This document shows, one piece after another, positions 42,696 to 50,221 of a stretch of 64,000 nucleotides of DNA. A program made the translations under genes and the position numbers. The DNA lies in contig OZ250180.1 of NCBI GenBank assembly GCA_965238215.1, forward strand, positions 2,666,001 through 2,730,000, given 5' to 3'. Origin of the DNA: JAPULR01 sp965238215 (GTDB lineage: Bacteria > Chloroflexota > Dehalococcoidia > Lucifugimonadales > GCA-2712585). Position 1 is the first letter of the stretch, and each line of letters opens with the position of its first letter. Under the pieces are notes generated by a model that was not told the origin of the DNA, made no database searches, and worked only from the letters and a program-made list of their open reading frames with translations.

Positions 42696-43130
42696 ATCGA
42701 AAACCAGGATCCGCCCAAGGAAACTGTCTGGACCGCCCTATCGGAAGCCAGACACTGGTACTTCGGGATTTTCACCCTCTTGTTCACCGTTTGGGAAATC
42801 CTAATCATAGCTAGAGAAATTGGAACGGGTCAGGGTATAATTGAAACGTGCCTCGCGTTGCTCGGCCCTTCCTCCGACGCGATGACGTTCAGCTTGGGCG
42901 GAGCCTACGCCCTAACCGAGGCAGGGAGGATAACAGTGGTAATCGCAAAAGCATTGGACGATTGGCGCAAGAGGCGTATAGAAGCCGCTCGCGAAGTTGC
43001 TCATAAGGAAGGCGAGGCCAAGGGCCGCGCCGAAGAACGGCAGGCGTGGGAGAGTTGGTACGCCCGGTGGAAAGAGGCCAGGGCGCAAGGGGAGGACTTC
43101 TCCGAACCTCCGCCCAACGGCAAGATCTAG
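42696..43130 (+). CDS. Small membrane-anchored protein, possibly with an ATC start codon
   Basis: The first conventional start in this frame is TTG at 42780, which would cut through the middle of a membrane segment (HWYFGIFTLLFTVWEILIIA). The frame is open back to 42660. An AAGGAG site at 42683-42688 lies exactly 7 bases before an ATC codon at 42696. Starting there gives 144 residues: a polar N-terminus (IENQDPPKETVWTALSEAR), the membrane segment, a second weakly hydrophobic stretch, and a charged helical tail (AREVAHKEGEAKGRAEERQA). No family is recognised. ATC starts are very rare, so a sequence error is also possible. Confidence 0.5.
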   Translation: MENQDPPKETVWTALSEARHWYFGIFTLLFTVWEILIIAREIGTGQGIIETCLALLGPSSDAMTFSLGGAYALTEAGRITVVIAKALDDWRKRRIEAAREVAHKEGEAKGRAEERQAWESWYARWKEARAQGEDFSEPPPNGKI

Positions 43131-43172
43131 GCACGGTTCACCCACTCTCGCGGGTCGTCAGGGGGAAAGCGT

Positions 43173-43514
43173 TCAGGCAGCGTCATACACTACAATTCCA
43201 TCCTTCAGCGCGGGCTTGATTACTAAGGCATGGCTGTCCTTGTACCTCCCTACGTCTTCGGGACTGGCCACCACCAGATCAACGGCGGCTTTGACGCCAT
43301 ACAGCGCGCGACGGATCCTCGCACTGAGTTCCCGCTTATTGGACGCCGACTTGATAATGAGAAAGTCCATGTCGCTGTGCGGCCCCGCCTCGCCGCGGGC
43401 CGTGGAACCGAAGAGAATGACCTTTTCCGGTTCCGCCGCCTCTACGATTCGCCTAACGATTTCAGCGAGGTCGCTTCGCGCATTGTCCGACAGCGCCAGT
43501 CCATCTTCTTTCAT
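43173..43514 (-). CDS. MNT-type nucleotidyltransferase domain protein
   Basis: A protein of about 113 residues of the DNA polymerase-beta-like minimal nucleotidyltransferase family. The motif ILFGSTARGEAGPHSDMDFL holds the GS and two Asp metal ligands, and a later VDLVVASPEDV supplies the third acidic position. Such proteins often pair with a HEPN protein as an antitoxin that AMPylates or otherwise modifies the toxin; no HEPN gene is visible here. GAGGA lies 8 bases before the ATG at 43514; an ATG at 43529 is also possible. Convergent with the preceding membrane protein gene. Confidence 0.8.
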   Translation of the reverse strand: MKEDGLALSDNARSDLAEIVRRIVEAAEPEKVILFGSTARGEAGPHSDMDFLIIKSASNKRELSARIRRALYGVKAAVDLVVASPEDVGRYKDSHALVIKPALKDGIVVYDAA

Positions 43515-43591
43515 GAACTTTTTCCTCATTCCTTCCCCCACTACCACTTTCCTCAAATATATGATAGCCAATCCTTCCTCAATCCGTAACC

Positions 43592-44764
43592 CTAGCCCCC
43601 GGCCCGCTCCCGCATCCACCGCCGCTTCTGCGCCATCCTCGCCGCCTCGTCCGTGGGCCGGTATCGCCCAAGAAAATCCTGGGCGAACGCCTCGTAATCA
43701 CCTTTCACAATGCGCCGTCGCATCTCTTCCATCAACCTCTGCACAAACCGCAGATTGTGGATGGACGCCAAACGCAGGCCCAACAATTCCTTCGTCCGAA
43801 ACAGGTGGTTCAGGTACGCCCTGGAGAACCCGACGCACGCCAGGCAGTCGCATCCCTCCTCCACCGGCCCCTGGTCCTTTCGAAAGCGTGCCGTGGTTAT
43901 GTTTATCCGTCCCTCCGGAGTGAACAGCGCCCCGTTGCGCGCCACCCGCGTGGGCAAGGCGCAATCAAACATATCCATACCCCGCGCCACGCCCTCCACC
44001 AGGTCTTCCGGCGACCCGACGCCCATCAGATAGCGTGGCCTGTCCGGCGGAAGTAACTCTTCCGTAAACGACACCATCTCATACATCTGATCCTTCGTCT
44101 CCCCCACTGCTAGCCCGCCCACGGCGTAGCCCGGAAAGTCAAAGCCGGTGATAAACTCCGCCGACTCCCGCCGCATCTCCTTCGAAATCCCACCCTGAAC
44201 AATGCCGAAAAGGGCCTGTCGACTGCTCTTCCACGCTCTACGGCAGCGAGCCGCCCACCGGTGCGTCCGTTTCATTGCTTCCCGAACTGCTTCCTCCGAA
44301 CCGTCGGCTGCCACGCACTGGTCCAGGCACATCATCACGTCCACCCCCAAACGCTCCTGGTAGGCTACCGTCGCCGCCGGCGTGAACCGGTGCAGACTGC
44401 CGTCCAGATGAGAGCGGAAGACCACCGCCTCGTCCGTCAGCTTTGCCATCGACCTCAGACTGAACGCCTGAAAACCGCCGCTGTCCGTCAGGATCGGCCC
44501 CTTCCAACCCATGAACTCGTGAAGCCCTGCCGCCGCCTCGATGACCTCTATACCCGGCCGGAGATAGAGGTGATAGGTGTTTCCAAGAATGATGTCCGCT
44601 CCCAACTCTCGAAGCTCCTGGGGCGTCACCCCCTTCACACTGCCCTGGGTGGCAACGGGCATGAAGGCCGGCGTATCAACGACTCCGTGGGGAGTATCGA
44701 TCACGCCGGCGCGGGCCTTCCCACAAACCGCCTTCAGGGTGAAACCGAATTCTGACGCCGTCAT
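43592..44764 (-). CDS. tgt: Queuine tRNA-ribosyltransferase (tRNA-guanine transglycosylase)
   Basis: A 390-residue TIM-barrel enzyme exchanging guanine-34 of tRNAs with GUN anticodons for preQ1. The catalytic Asp94 lies in ILTDSGGFQAFSL. LFGIVQGGISKEMR and YAVGGLAVGE line the pocket, and CDCLACVGFSRAYLNHL contains the zinc ligands. The ATG overlaps the stop of the upstream permease gene (ATGA). No queuosine synthesis genes are adjacent. Confidence 0.96.
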   Translation of the reverse strand: MTASEFGFTLKAVCGKARAGVIDTPHGVVDTPAFMPVATQGSVKGVTPQELRELGADIILGNTYHLYLRPGIEVIEAAAGLHEFMGWKGPILTDSGGFQAFSLRSMAKLTDEAVVFRSHLDGSLHRFTPAATVAYQERLGVDVMMCLDQCVAADGSEEAVREAMKRTHRWAARCRRAWKSSRQALFGIVQGGISKEMRRESAEFITGFDFPGYAVGGLAVGETKDQMYEMVSFTEELLPPDRPRYLMGVGSPEDLVEGVARGMDMFDCALPTRVARNGALFTPEGRINITTARFRKDQGPVEEGCDCLACVGFSRAYLNHLFRTKELLGLRLASIHNLRFVQRLMEEMRRRIVKGDYEAFAQDFLGRYRPTDEAARMAQKRRWMRERAGG

Positions 44765-45627
44765 ACTATCTCCAGGCCCTTCAGAATCAGCTGAATGCCG
44801 ATTACCAACAGCGCCAGCGAAAGCAGCTTCAGAATCCAGCCGCCTTGAAAGAACCTGGACACGTAGACCCCCATCTGCGCCCCCGATACCACTCCCGCGC
44901 CTATGAGCAGGGCCGGCACAATGTCAACGTTGCCGTATATAACATGCCCCACCGTCCCGATGCTGGTGTAGATGGCCTGGGTGAATACGGACGTGGCCGT
45001 GGCGATTATGACTGGAAAGCGGAACAGATAAACAAGCATCGGCGTCCGAACAGGGCCACCACCCATGCCGAAGAAGCTGGAGAGAAACCCAAAAAGTCCG
45101 TTGGTGGCTACCGCCCCGGGTTCGTTGTACATATACCGGAACGTGCCCTGATCGGATGTCTTTATTCGCCGGATTTTGGAGCCGAAGGCGCGAGCCCGGG
45201 CCGGCATGCGGATGCCCCGGACCGTCCCAGGAGGTGGCGGTTTCGCCTTGTATTCCGGACGTAGCATTACGTAAAGTCCCAGCAGGCTGAGAAAAGAGCC
45301 GAATATCACCTCGAAGGGGCCCTCCGTCACCGCCTTCAAGCCCAGAATCCCCAGCAGCGAGCCGGGTATTGCGGCCATGCTGAATAGAAGCGCTGACCGC
45401 AAGTCCACCCGCTTCAAGTACAGATAGGAAACCGACCCGGATATGGAAGCCAGCGCTACGGTAAATAGGCTGGTGCCCACGGCCAAGTTGTGGTCCATGC
45501 CGAACAGGATGATGAGGAGCGGCGCAACAATGAAGCCCCCGCCGGAGCCTATGAGCACCCCGTAGCCGCTGGCAAAAAACCCCAGAACCACCAGCCCCAG
45601 GGCGGCAAGAATCGTTAGCTCATCCAC
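44761..45627 (-). CDS. TauE/SafE-family membrane permease
   Basis: A 288-residue integral membrane protein with about eight helices and two TauE/SafE-type halves: FASGYGVLIGSGGGFIVAPL then LAVGTSLFTVALASISGSV in the first, and GFLSSFFGMGGGPVRTPML then IATATSVFTQAIYTSIGTV in the second. Family members export or import small sulfonates, sulfite or organic anions; the substrate here is unknown. The GTG at 45627 has GGAGA upstream. The longer open frame (to 45786) runs through an intergenic repeat and is judged non-coding. Coupled to tgt by ATGA overlap. Confidence 0.88.
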   Translation of the reverse strand: MDELTILAALGLVVLGFFASGYGVLIGSGGGFIVAPLLIILFGMDHNLAVGTSLFTVALASISGSVSYLYLKRVDLRSALLFSMAAIPGSLLGILGLKAVTEGPFEVIFGSFLSLLGLYVMLRPEYKAKPPPPGTVRGIRMPARARAFGSKIRRIKTSDQGTFRYMYNEPGAVATNGLFGFLSSFFGMGGGPVRTPMLVYLFRFPVIIATATSVFTQAIYTSIGTVGHVIYGNVDIVPALLIGAGVVSGAQMGVYVSRFFQGGWILKLLSLALLVIGIQLILKGLEIV

Positions 45628-45710
45628 TGTCCGCCGGTCTCCGTTTTCCTTTTGGGAGGATAGGCGGATACTATACATGACCGCCGTCAACCTAGCTACG
45701 CACCCTCGCT

Positions 45711-45753
45711 GCCTGTCATTCCGAGTCCCACGAGGAATCTCGCCGCCCACCAT
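45711..45753. repeat. Intergenic repeat (TGTCATTCCGAG...GAATCTCGCCG)
   Basis: A short sequence of the widespread TGTCATTCCGAG type, related to the stretch at 63867-63906 (which reads GAAGAATCTCGGCGG) and more distantly to those near 11229 and 12207. It lies between the divergent permease and nfi genes and is translated by accident in the permease upstream frame. Confidence 0.5.
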
Positions 45754-45788
45754 GATCCCGCCCATCAATTCCAGAAACGGCCCCAAAA

Positions 45789-45797
45789 TGGTATAAT
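45789..45797 (+). promoter_or_regulatory. Extended -10 promoter directly before nfi
   Basis: TGG-TATAAT (45789-45797) is a consensus extended -10. Its end is 6 bases before the nfi ATG at 45804, so transcription would begin at or next to the start codon. No -35 is evident. Confidence 0.6.
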
Positions 45798-45803
45798 TTC
45801 TCC

Positions 45804-46502
45804 ATGAAGCTGAAAGAGTTGCACTCTTGGAACGTTCCGCCTCAGGAAGCCAGGGGCATACAACAGCAGCTGGCCCAGCAGGTCTTGCGGGAGAACCACG
45901 TGCCCGTGGGCGCCCGGCTCATAGCCGGCGTCGACATCTCCGGCGTTAACAGGCAGGGCCTCGCCACCGGCGCCGTGGTTGTCCTAGACGTCCCCACCTT
46001 CACCATTCGTGAAGTACGCACCGTTCAAGCCGAGCCTCCCATGAAATACGTCCCCGGCCTCTTATCATTTCGGGAGGTTCCCGTTCTGGTTCAAGCCCTG
46101 GAGACCCTGACCACCATCCCAGACCTAATCATGGTGGACGGACAGGGCATTGCCCACCCCCGTCGATTCGGCATCGCCAGCCATCTGGGGCTGATCATGG
46201 ACCTCCCCGCCATAGGCTGCGGCAAGTCCATCCTTACCGGCAAGCACGAGTCCCTGGACGAACATCGGGGCGCGCAAGTCCCCCTCATGGACCGGCAAGA
46301 CCACTTGGGCATGGCCCTGCGCACCCGTACCAACGTCGCCCCCGTATACGTATCAGTGGGCCACAAGATAGACCTGGATACCGCCGTCAAGTGGGTCCTT
46401 TCCTGCTGTCGCGGCTTTCGCTTGCCGGAACCTACCCGTCTGGCCCATCAGGCCGCCGCCGGTCGCCTGACTTATGCGACGCCCAACGGTGCGTCAGCCT
46501 AG
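45804..46502 (+). CDS. nfi: Endonuclease V
   Basis: A 232-residue DNA repair nuclease cutting one base 3' to deoxyinosine. It shows LIAGVDISGV (first catalytic Asp), PMKYVPGLLSFREVPVLVQA, DLIMVDGQGIAHPRRFGIASHLG, the Lys-containing GCGKSILTG, and YVSVGHKIDLDTA, all in family order. Its promoter -10 lies so close to the ATG that the mRNA may be leaderless, and no Shine-Dalgarno is present. Its 3' end is close to prfB. Confidence 0.94.
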   Translation: MKLKELHSWNVPPQEARGIQQQLAQQVLRENHVPVGARLIAGVDISGVNRQGLATGAVVVLDVPTFTIREVRTVQAEPPMKYVPGLLSFREVPVLVQALETLTTIPDLIMVDGQGIAHPRRFGIASHLGLIMDLPAIGCGKSILTGKHESLDEHRGAQVPLMDRQDHLGMALRTRTNVAPVYVSVGHKIDLDTAVKWVLSCCRGFRLPEPTRLAHQAAAGRLTYATPNGASA

Positions 46503-46561
46503 CTGCTGATACCTTCGTCAATCCCTTCAATACCGCAACGGCAAACACTGGAGAAGCGCAA

Positions 46562-47675
46562 GTGCAAGAGTTGAGACACAAGCTGCAGGAGACGACCCGG
46601 AGGGTGGACCAGATCCTGGAGCATCTTTGACGTTCCCGATAAAGAGACCCAAATTGCGCGTATAGAGAAGGAGTCCTATAACCCGGACTTCTGGCAGGAC
46701 CCACCCAAGGCCCAGTCGCAAATGCAGCGGCTTACCCACTTGAAGGACACTGTGCAGGCTTGGCATGGCCTTCGCGACCAGGGTGCCTATCTACTGGAAC
46801 TGGTGGAAATGTCTCTGGAAGAAGGGGACGACTCCCTTGAGCCACAGATAACCAAGGAATCGGAGTCCTTCCTGGACGACCTGCGGGAAAAGGAGATGGA
46901 ACTCACCCTCTCCGGCCCCTACGACCGACGGCCCGCCATCCTGTCCATCCAATCAGGCGCCGGCGGCGTAGACTCCCAGGACTGGAGTCAGATGCTCCTC
47001 CGCATGTACCTTCGATGGGCGGAACGCCGTGGCTGTAAGGTGCAAATGCTTAACCTGTCCGATGCCGACGGCGGGGGAATCAAGAGCGCGGCGTTGGAGA
47101 TTTCCGGACCCCTGGCCTTCGGCTACCTCAAGGCGGAAAAGGGCGTTCACCGGCTGGTGCGTCTTTCCCCCTTCAACAGCGACCACCTTCGCCACACCTC
47201 CTTCGCCCAAGTCGTCGTGCTCCCAGCCGCCGACGAGGAAGACGCAGAGGTGGAGATTCGGCCCGAAGACTTGAAGATTGACTTCTTCCGCTCCAGCGGA
47301 CCGGGAGGACAAAACGTCCAGAAGGTCGCCTCAGCCGTCCGGCTGACCCACCTGCCCACCGGATTAGTCGTAAGCTGCCAGACAGAGCGCTCCCAGCACC
47401 AGAACAGGGAATACGCCACCACCCTCCTTAAAGCCCACCTGCTCCAGCTGCGTTTGGAAGAGCGCGCCAAGAAAATGGCGGAGCTTCGCGGCAAAAGGGT
47501 CTCCGCCGAATGGGGGAGCCAGATTAGGAGCTACGTGCTCCACCCCTACCGTATGGTGAAAGACCACCGCAGCCAACACCAGGTATCCGATGCCGCCGCC
47601 GTACTCGATGGCGACATCGACGATTTTCTAAAGGCATACCTTCTGGCCTCCGTTGGGGGAAACGTCCACCCGTAA
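46562..47675 (+). CDS. prfB: Peptide chain release factor 2 with programmed +1 frameshift
   Basis: The first 22 codons from GTG at 46562 (GGAGA 7 bases upstream) encode MQELRHKLQETTRRVDQILE then HL and stop at TGA 46628-46630. The site is GGAG-CAT-CTT-TGA-C: an internal Shine-Dalgarno-like GGAG (46618-46621) 3 bases before CTT, then the in-frame stop followed by C, as in E. coli prfB. Slipping +1 from CTT to TTT continues with GAC at 46629 (DVPDKETQIARI...YNPDFW), giving about 370 residues. The catalytic GGQ is in SSGPGGQNVQKVAS, and SPF, the stop-recognition tripeptide, in VRLSPFNSDHLRHTSF. RF2 ends translation at TGA and TAA, so the frameshift autoregulates it. Confidence 0.96.
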
Positions 47676-47685
47676 AGACGGCACA

Positions 47686-48981
47686 TCATCTCCTGCCCAT
47701 AGCCATATGCCGCGATTCCGGCAGTCCCCGGAGTCTCATCATCGCGGCTATCCCCACCACCGGCCCGATAGCGAGGAAGGCGAACGCCCACCCCCAACCG
47801 GCAGCGTCGGCTATCAGGGGTACCAGCCGGATCGTCAATATCGTCAGAAGAAACCCCACCCCCGTCTGGAAGGTCAACGCCGTGCCCCGGTAGGCCTCAT
47901 CGGAAAGCTCCGTCATGCCCGTGGAGAACTGCGCCGAGTCGGCTATCACGAACACCCCCCAAGCCAACGCAGCCACGGCAATCAACCACCTCAAGTCCGC
48001 ATCGATGAATCCGATGAACAGCGCAATGCCCCCGCTCAATACCATGGCCGCGCTGGTGACCAGGCATCGACCCCATCTTTCGGCAAACCAGCCTGCGGCG
48101 AAGCTCCCAACACCGCCGGCCAGGAAGACCAGGAAGGCAAGCAGTCCCGCCAGTCCCAACGAGCCGCCCGCCAAACTCCGCCCACCGAACACCGCCAGCA
48201 GGTAGGTCGGAATCCAGGCCCACATGGCGTACAACTCCCACATGTGCCCCAGATAGCCTATGAGGACCAGTCGGGAGGCCCGATTCTTCATCACGTGAAC
48301 CACGAACCGTGGGTTGAATTTGGGCGCCGGAACGTCAAATGGCCCGTCGGCAACCAGGAGGTAGACCACCCCTCCGGATACGACCGCTAGGGCCGAGCTC
48401 ACAAAGAGCGTAGTTTCCCACTGGGCGGTAAAAATGGCGCTTAGAAGGTGGGGCGAGCCGGATCCCAGCGTCAAAGCGCCCACCATCGCACCTATGGCGA
48501 TACCCCGGCCGGACTTGAACCAACCCGCAATTATCTTCATGCCGGGCGGGTAGACTCCGCCAAGAAAAGCACCCGCGAGAATCCGCAGAACTAGTGCATA
48601 AGCAAAGTCCTGCGGCACAAATACCAGCGCAACGTTGACGACGCCCGCCATGATGGAGCAGACGGCAAACAGGGTGCGCGTATTGACCAGATCCGCCAGG
48701 TTGGTGAAGGCGATGATAAGAGTCCCCGCCACGAAGCCCAACTGCACCGCCATAGTGAGCCACGCCAGATGGTCTTGGGAGTAGCCCCTCTCCGCCTCCA
48801 GCGCGGGCGCGATGGCATTGGCGCTGAACCATACGCTGAGGCTCAGCAACGTCGCCAGTGACATCAGGGCTAGGGTGCGCCATCTATTGGGCGATTCCTC
48901 GCTTGTCAACGCATTGCCTGGAGTGTTTGCCGCCAGGACGCTCGTGCCTCCGGTACTATTTGTCCTCCTGCAGCCGCTCAT
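47686..48981 (-). CDS. Major facilitator superfamily transporter
   Basis: A membrane protein of about 431 residues with twelve predicted helices. The first-half motif region ITFTNLADLVNTRTLF-like loop (here FTNLADLVNTRTLF), ILAGAFLGGVYPPGMKIIAG, and the second-half GSFAAGWFAERWGRCLVTSA fit an MFS carrier of the nitrate/nitrite or cyanate-like group. The substrate is unknown. The ATG at 48981 (MSGCRRTNS) is chosen; a TTG at 49005 is in frame, and neither has a clear ribosome site. Convergent with prfB. Confidence 0.85.
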   Translation of the reverse strand: MSGCRRTNSTGGTSVLAANTPGNALTSEESPNRWRTLALMSLATLLSLSVWFSANAIAPALEAERGYSQDHLAWLTMAVQLGFVAGTLIIAFTNLADLVNTRTLFAVCSIMAGVVNVALVFVPQDFAYALVLRILAGAFLGGVYPPGMKIIAGWFKSGRGIAIGAMVGALTLGSGSPHLLSAIFTAQWETTLFVSSALAVVSGGVVYLLVADGPFDVPAPKFNPRFVVHVMKNRASRLVLIGYLGHMWELYAMWAWIPTYLLAVFGGRSLAGGSLGLAGLLAFLVFLAGGVGSFAAGWFAERWGRCLVTSAAMVLSGGIALFIGFIDADLRWLIAVAALAWGVFVIADSAQFSTGMTELSDEAYRGTALTFQTGVGFLLTILTIRLVPLIADAAGWGWAFAFLAIGPVVGIAAMMRLRGLPESRHMAMGRR

Positions 48982-49101
48982 GCCGACAAGATAGGACAGC
49001 GCCAAGTGTACCGGAGAAGCAGGGGACTAGACTACCTGTGGTGGCGGCAAATCCCTATGCGTGACTGTCGTTGAGGGGTGGCTCGTGGTCGCAACCCGGG
49101 T

Positions 49102-50118
49102 TCAGCCATCCAAAAGGGAGTCAAACAGTTCTTGCCACTTGTCGGATCCGCTGTAGCTGGAACGGGAAACTATTATCCCGTTAGCGTCTAGGACCACGGC
49201 TGATGCCTGCACGGTTATCCGGTAATCGTTGTTCGCGTCACTATCGTAGACCGTCATTGACCAGGTGAAGCCGTTCGAATTACTCCATGACTCGATCTGT
49301 GAAGCGCTTTCCCCTGGGTCTTGGCCAATACCGATAACGTGAACGCGTCCCTCATATTCGGGGTATATCCCTGTGAGGCTCCGCAACGCGGAGCGACATT
49401 TGGGTCACCAGGTGGCGAAGTAGTAGAGGATGACCGGGCTGCCCCGCAAACTGGATAGCGAAATCTCCTCCCCGTCCACCGAGGTCAACGTGAAGCCCGG
49501 CCCTTGCTGTCCCACCCTGCTTCCCACCTCCACGGCCACGGGTTCCGGCGTAGGGGCCGGCGTGGGGGCCGGGGTTGGTGTAGGAGTAGGTGGCTCTGGC
49601 GTCGGGGTGGGAGGCGGCGGCGTGGCTACAGCCGTCGCCGCGGCTGTTGGCGCGGGCGCGGCGGGAGTCGCCTGCGGCGGCGCAGATGTGGATGCCGTTG
49701 GAGTGGCAGCAGGCGGTGCCGGCACAACGGTCGAGCTTTCGGCTGGAGCAGGCGTTGGTCGGGATGCCGACACAACAGCCGTTGCCGCCGGCGCAGGTGT
49801 AGAAGTTGGCGCTGCTGCTGTAGGCGCAGCCTGCGTAGGTGCAGATGGGGAAGCGGTGGACGCGCTGGCTATCGGGGCCGAAGTCGGCGTTGCCGGGGGC
49901 GTTGTATCAGCAGCCGTAGTCGCCGGCGGGGTTGAAGTCGGAGGGGCGGGAGTGGGCGGAGGGGCAGTCTGAGTTGGCGGCGCGGTCGCGGCAGTTGGCT
50001 CAGAGGTAGCGTCAGTGTCTATGACAGTAACGTCACCGCCGCAAGACGCGACGAAAACAGCCATCAGGAGGACGGCTGTCAGCAGAATCACGCTCAGGCT
50101 GCGGACATTCACATGCAT
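49102..50118 (-). CDS. Thioredoxin-like lipoprotein with a probable selenocysteine (TGA codon)
   Basis: The open frame from ATG 50118 stops at TGA 49405-49407 and continues in the same frame to 49102, giving 338 residues if the TGA is read. The N-terminus is a lipoprotein signal with lipobox VASC (Cys26). Residues about 40-195 are a Pro/Thr/Ala linker. The rest is a TlpA/AhpC-type thioredoxin fold: GPGFTLTSVDGEEISLSSLR, VILYYFATW, [TGA], PKCRSALRSL, RVHVIGIGQDP. Homologues have WCPxCR, so the TGA replaces the nucleophilic Cys (position 238), with the resolving Cys at 241. A SECIS-like hairpin follows the TGA. It would be a membrane-anchored redox selenoprotein; a nonsense mutation is the alternative. 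Confidence 0.72.
49369..49407 (-). promoter_or_regulatory. Candidate bacterial SECIS element after the in-frame TGA
   Basis: On the minus strand, 10 bases after TGA, GCTCCGC and GCGGAGC (49394-49388 and 49384-49378) form a perfect 7-bp stem with a GTT loop. The loop starts 17 bases after the TGA with G as its first base. TGT/ACA and CCC/GGG pairs can extend the lower stem. Loop distance and the leading G fit the known bacterial SECIS pattern recognised by SelB. Confidence 0.65.
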
Positions 50119-50221
50119 TACTAACCTATCTACGCCTTATCAAACCAGTCAGATTCATAGAATTCTAGGATCTGTCCTTCCCGCCCGATAAGCTGCTCGA
50201 CGAAGAAAAACCTCCCAAGAT

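Noticed and set aside
45628..45786. 53-residue N-terminal extension of the TauE/SafE protein
   Set aside because: It translates an intergenic repeat (GGEIPRGTRNDRQRG); the GTG at 45627 has a ribosome site and precedes the first helix.
49405..49407. TGA as an ordinary pseudogene mutation or frameshift
   Set aside because: Not fully excluded, but the frame is unchanged, the downstream domain is intact, the position is exactly the redox Cys, and a SECIS-like hairpin follows. Selenocysteine is the better explanation.
49430..49972. Gly/Ala/Val-rich plus-strand ORF
   Set aside because: Antisense of the Pro/Thr/Ala linker of the thioredoxin-like lipoprotein.
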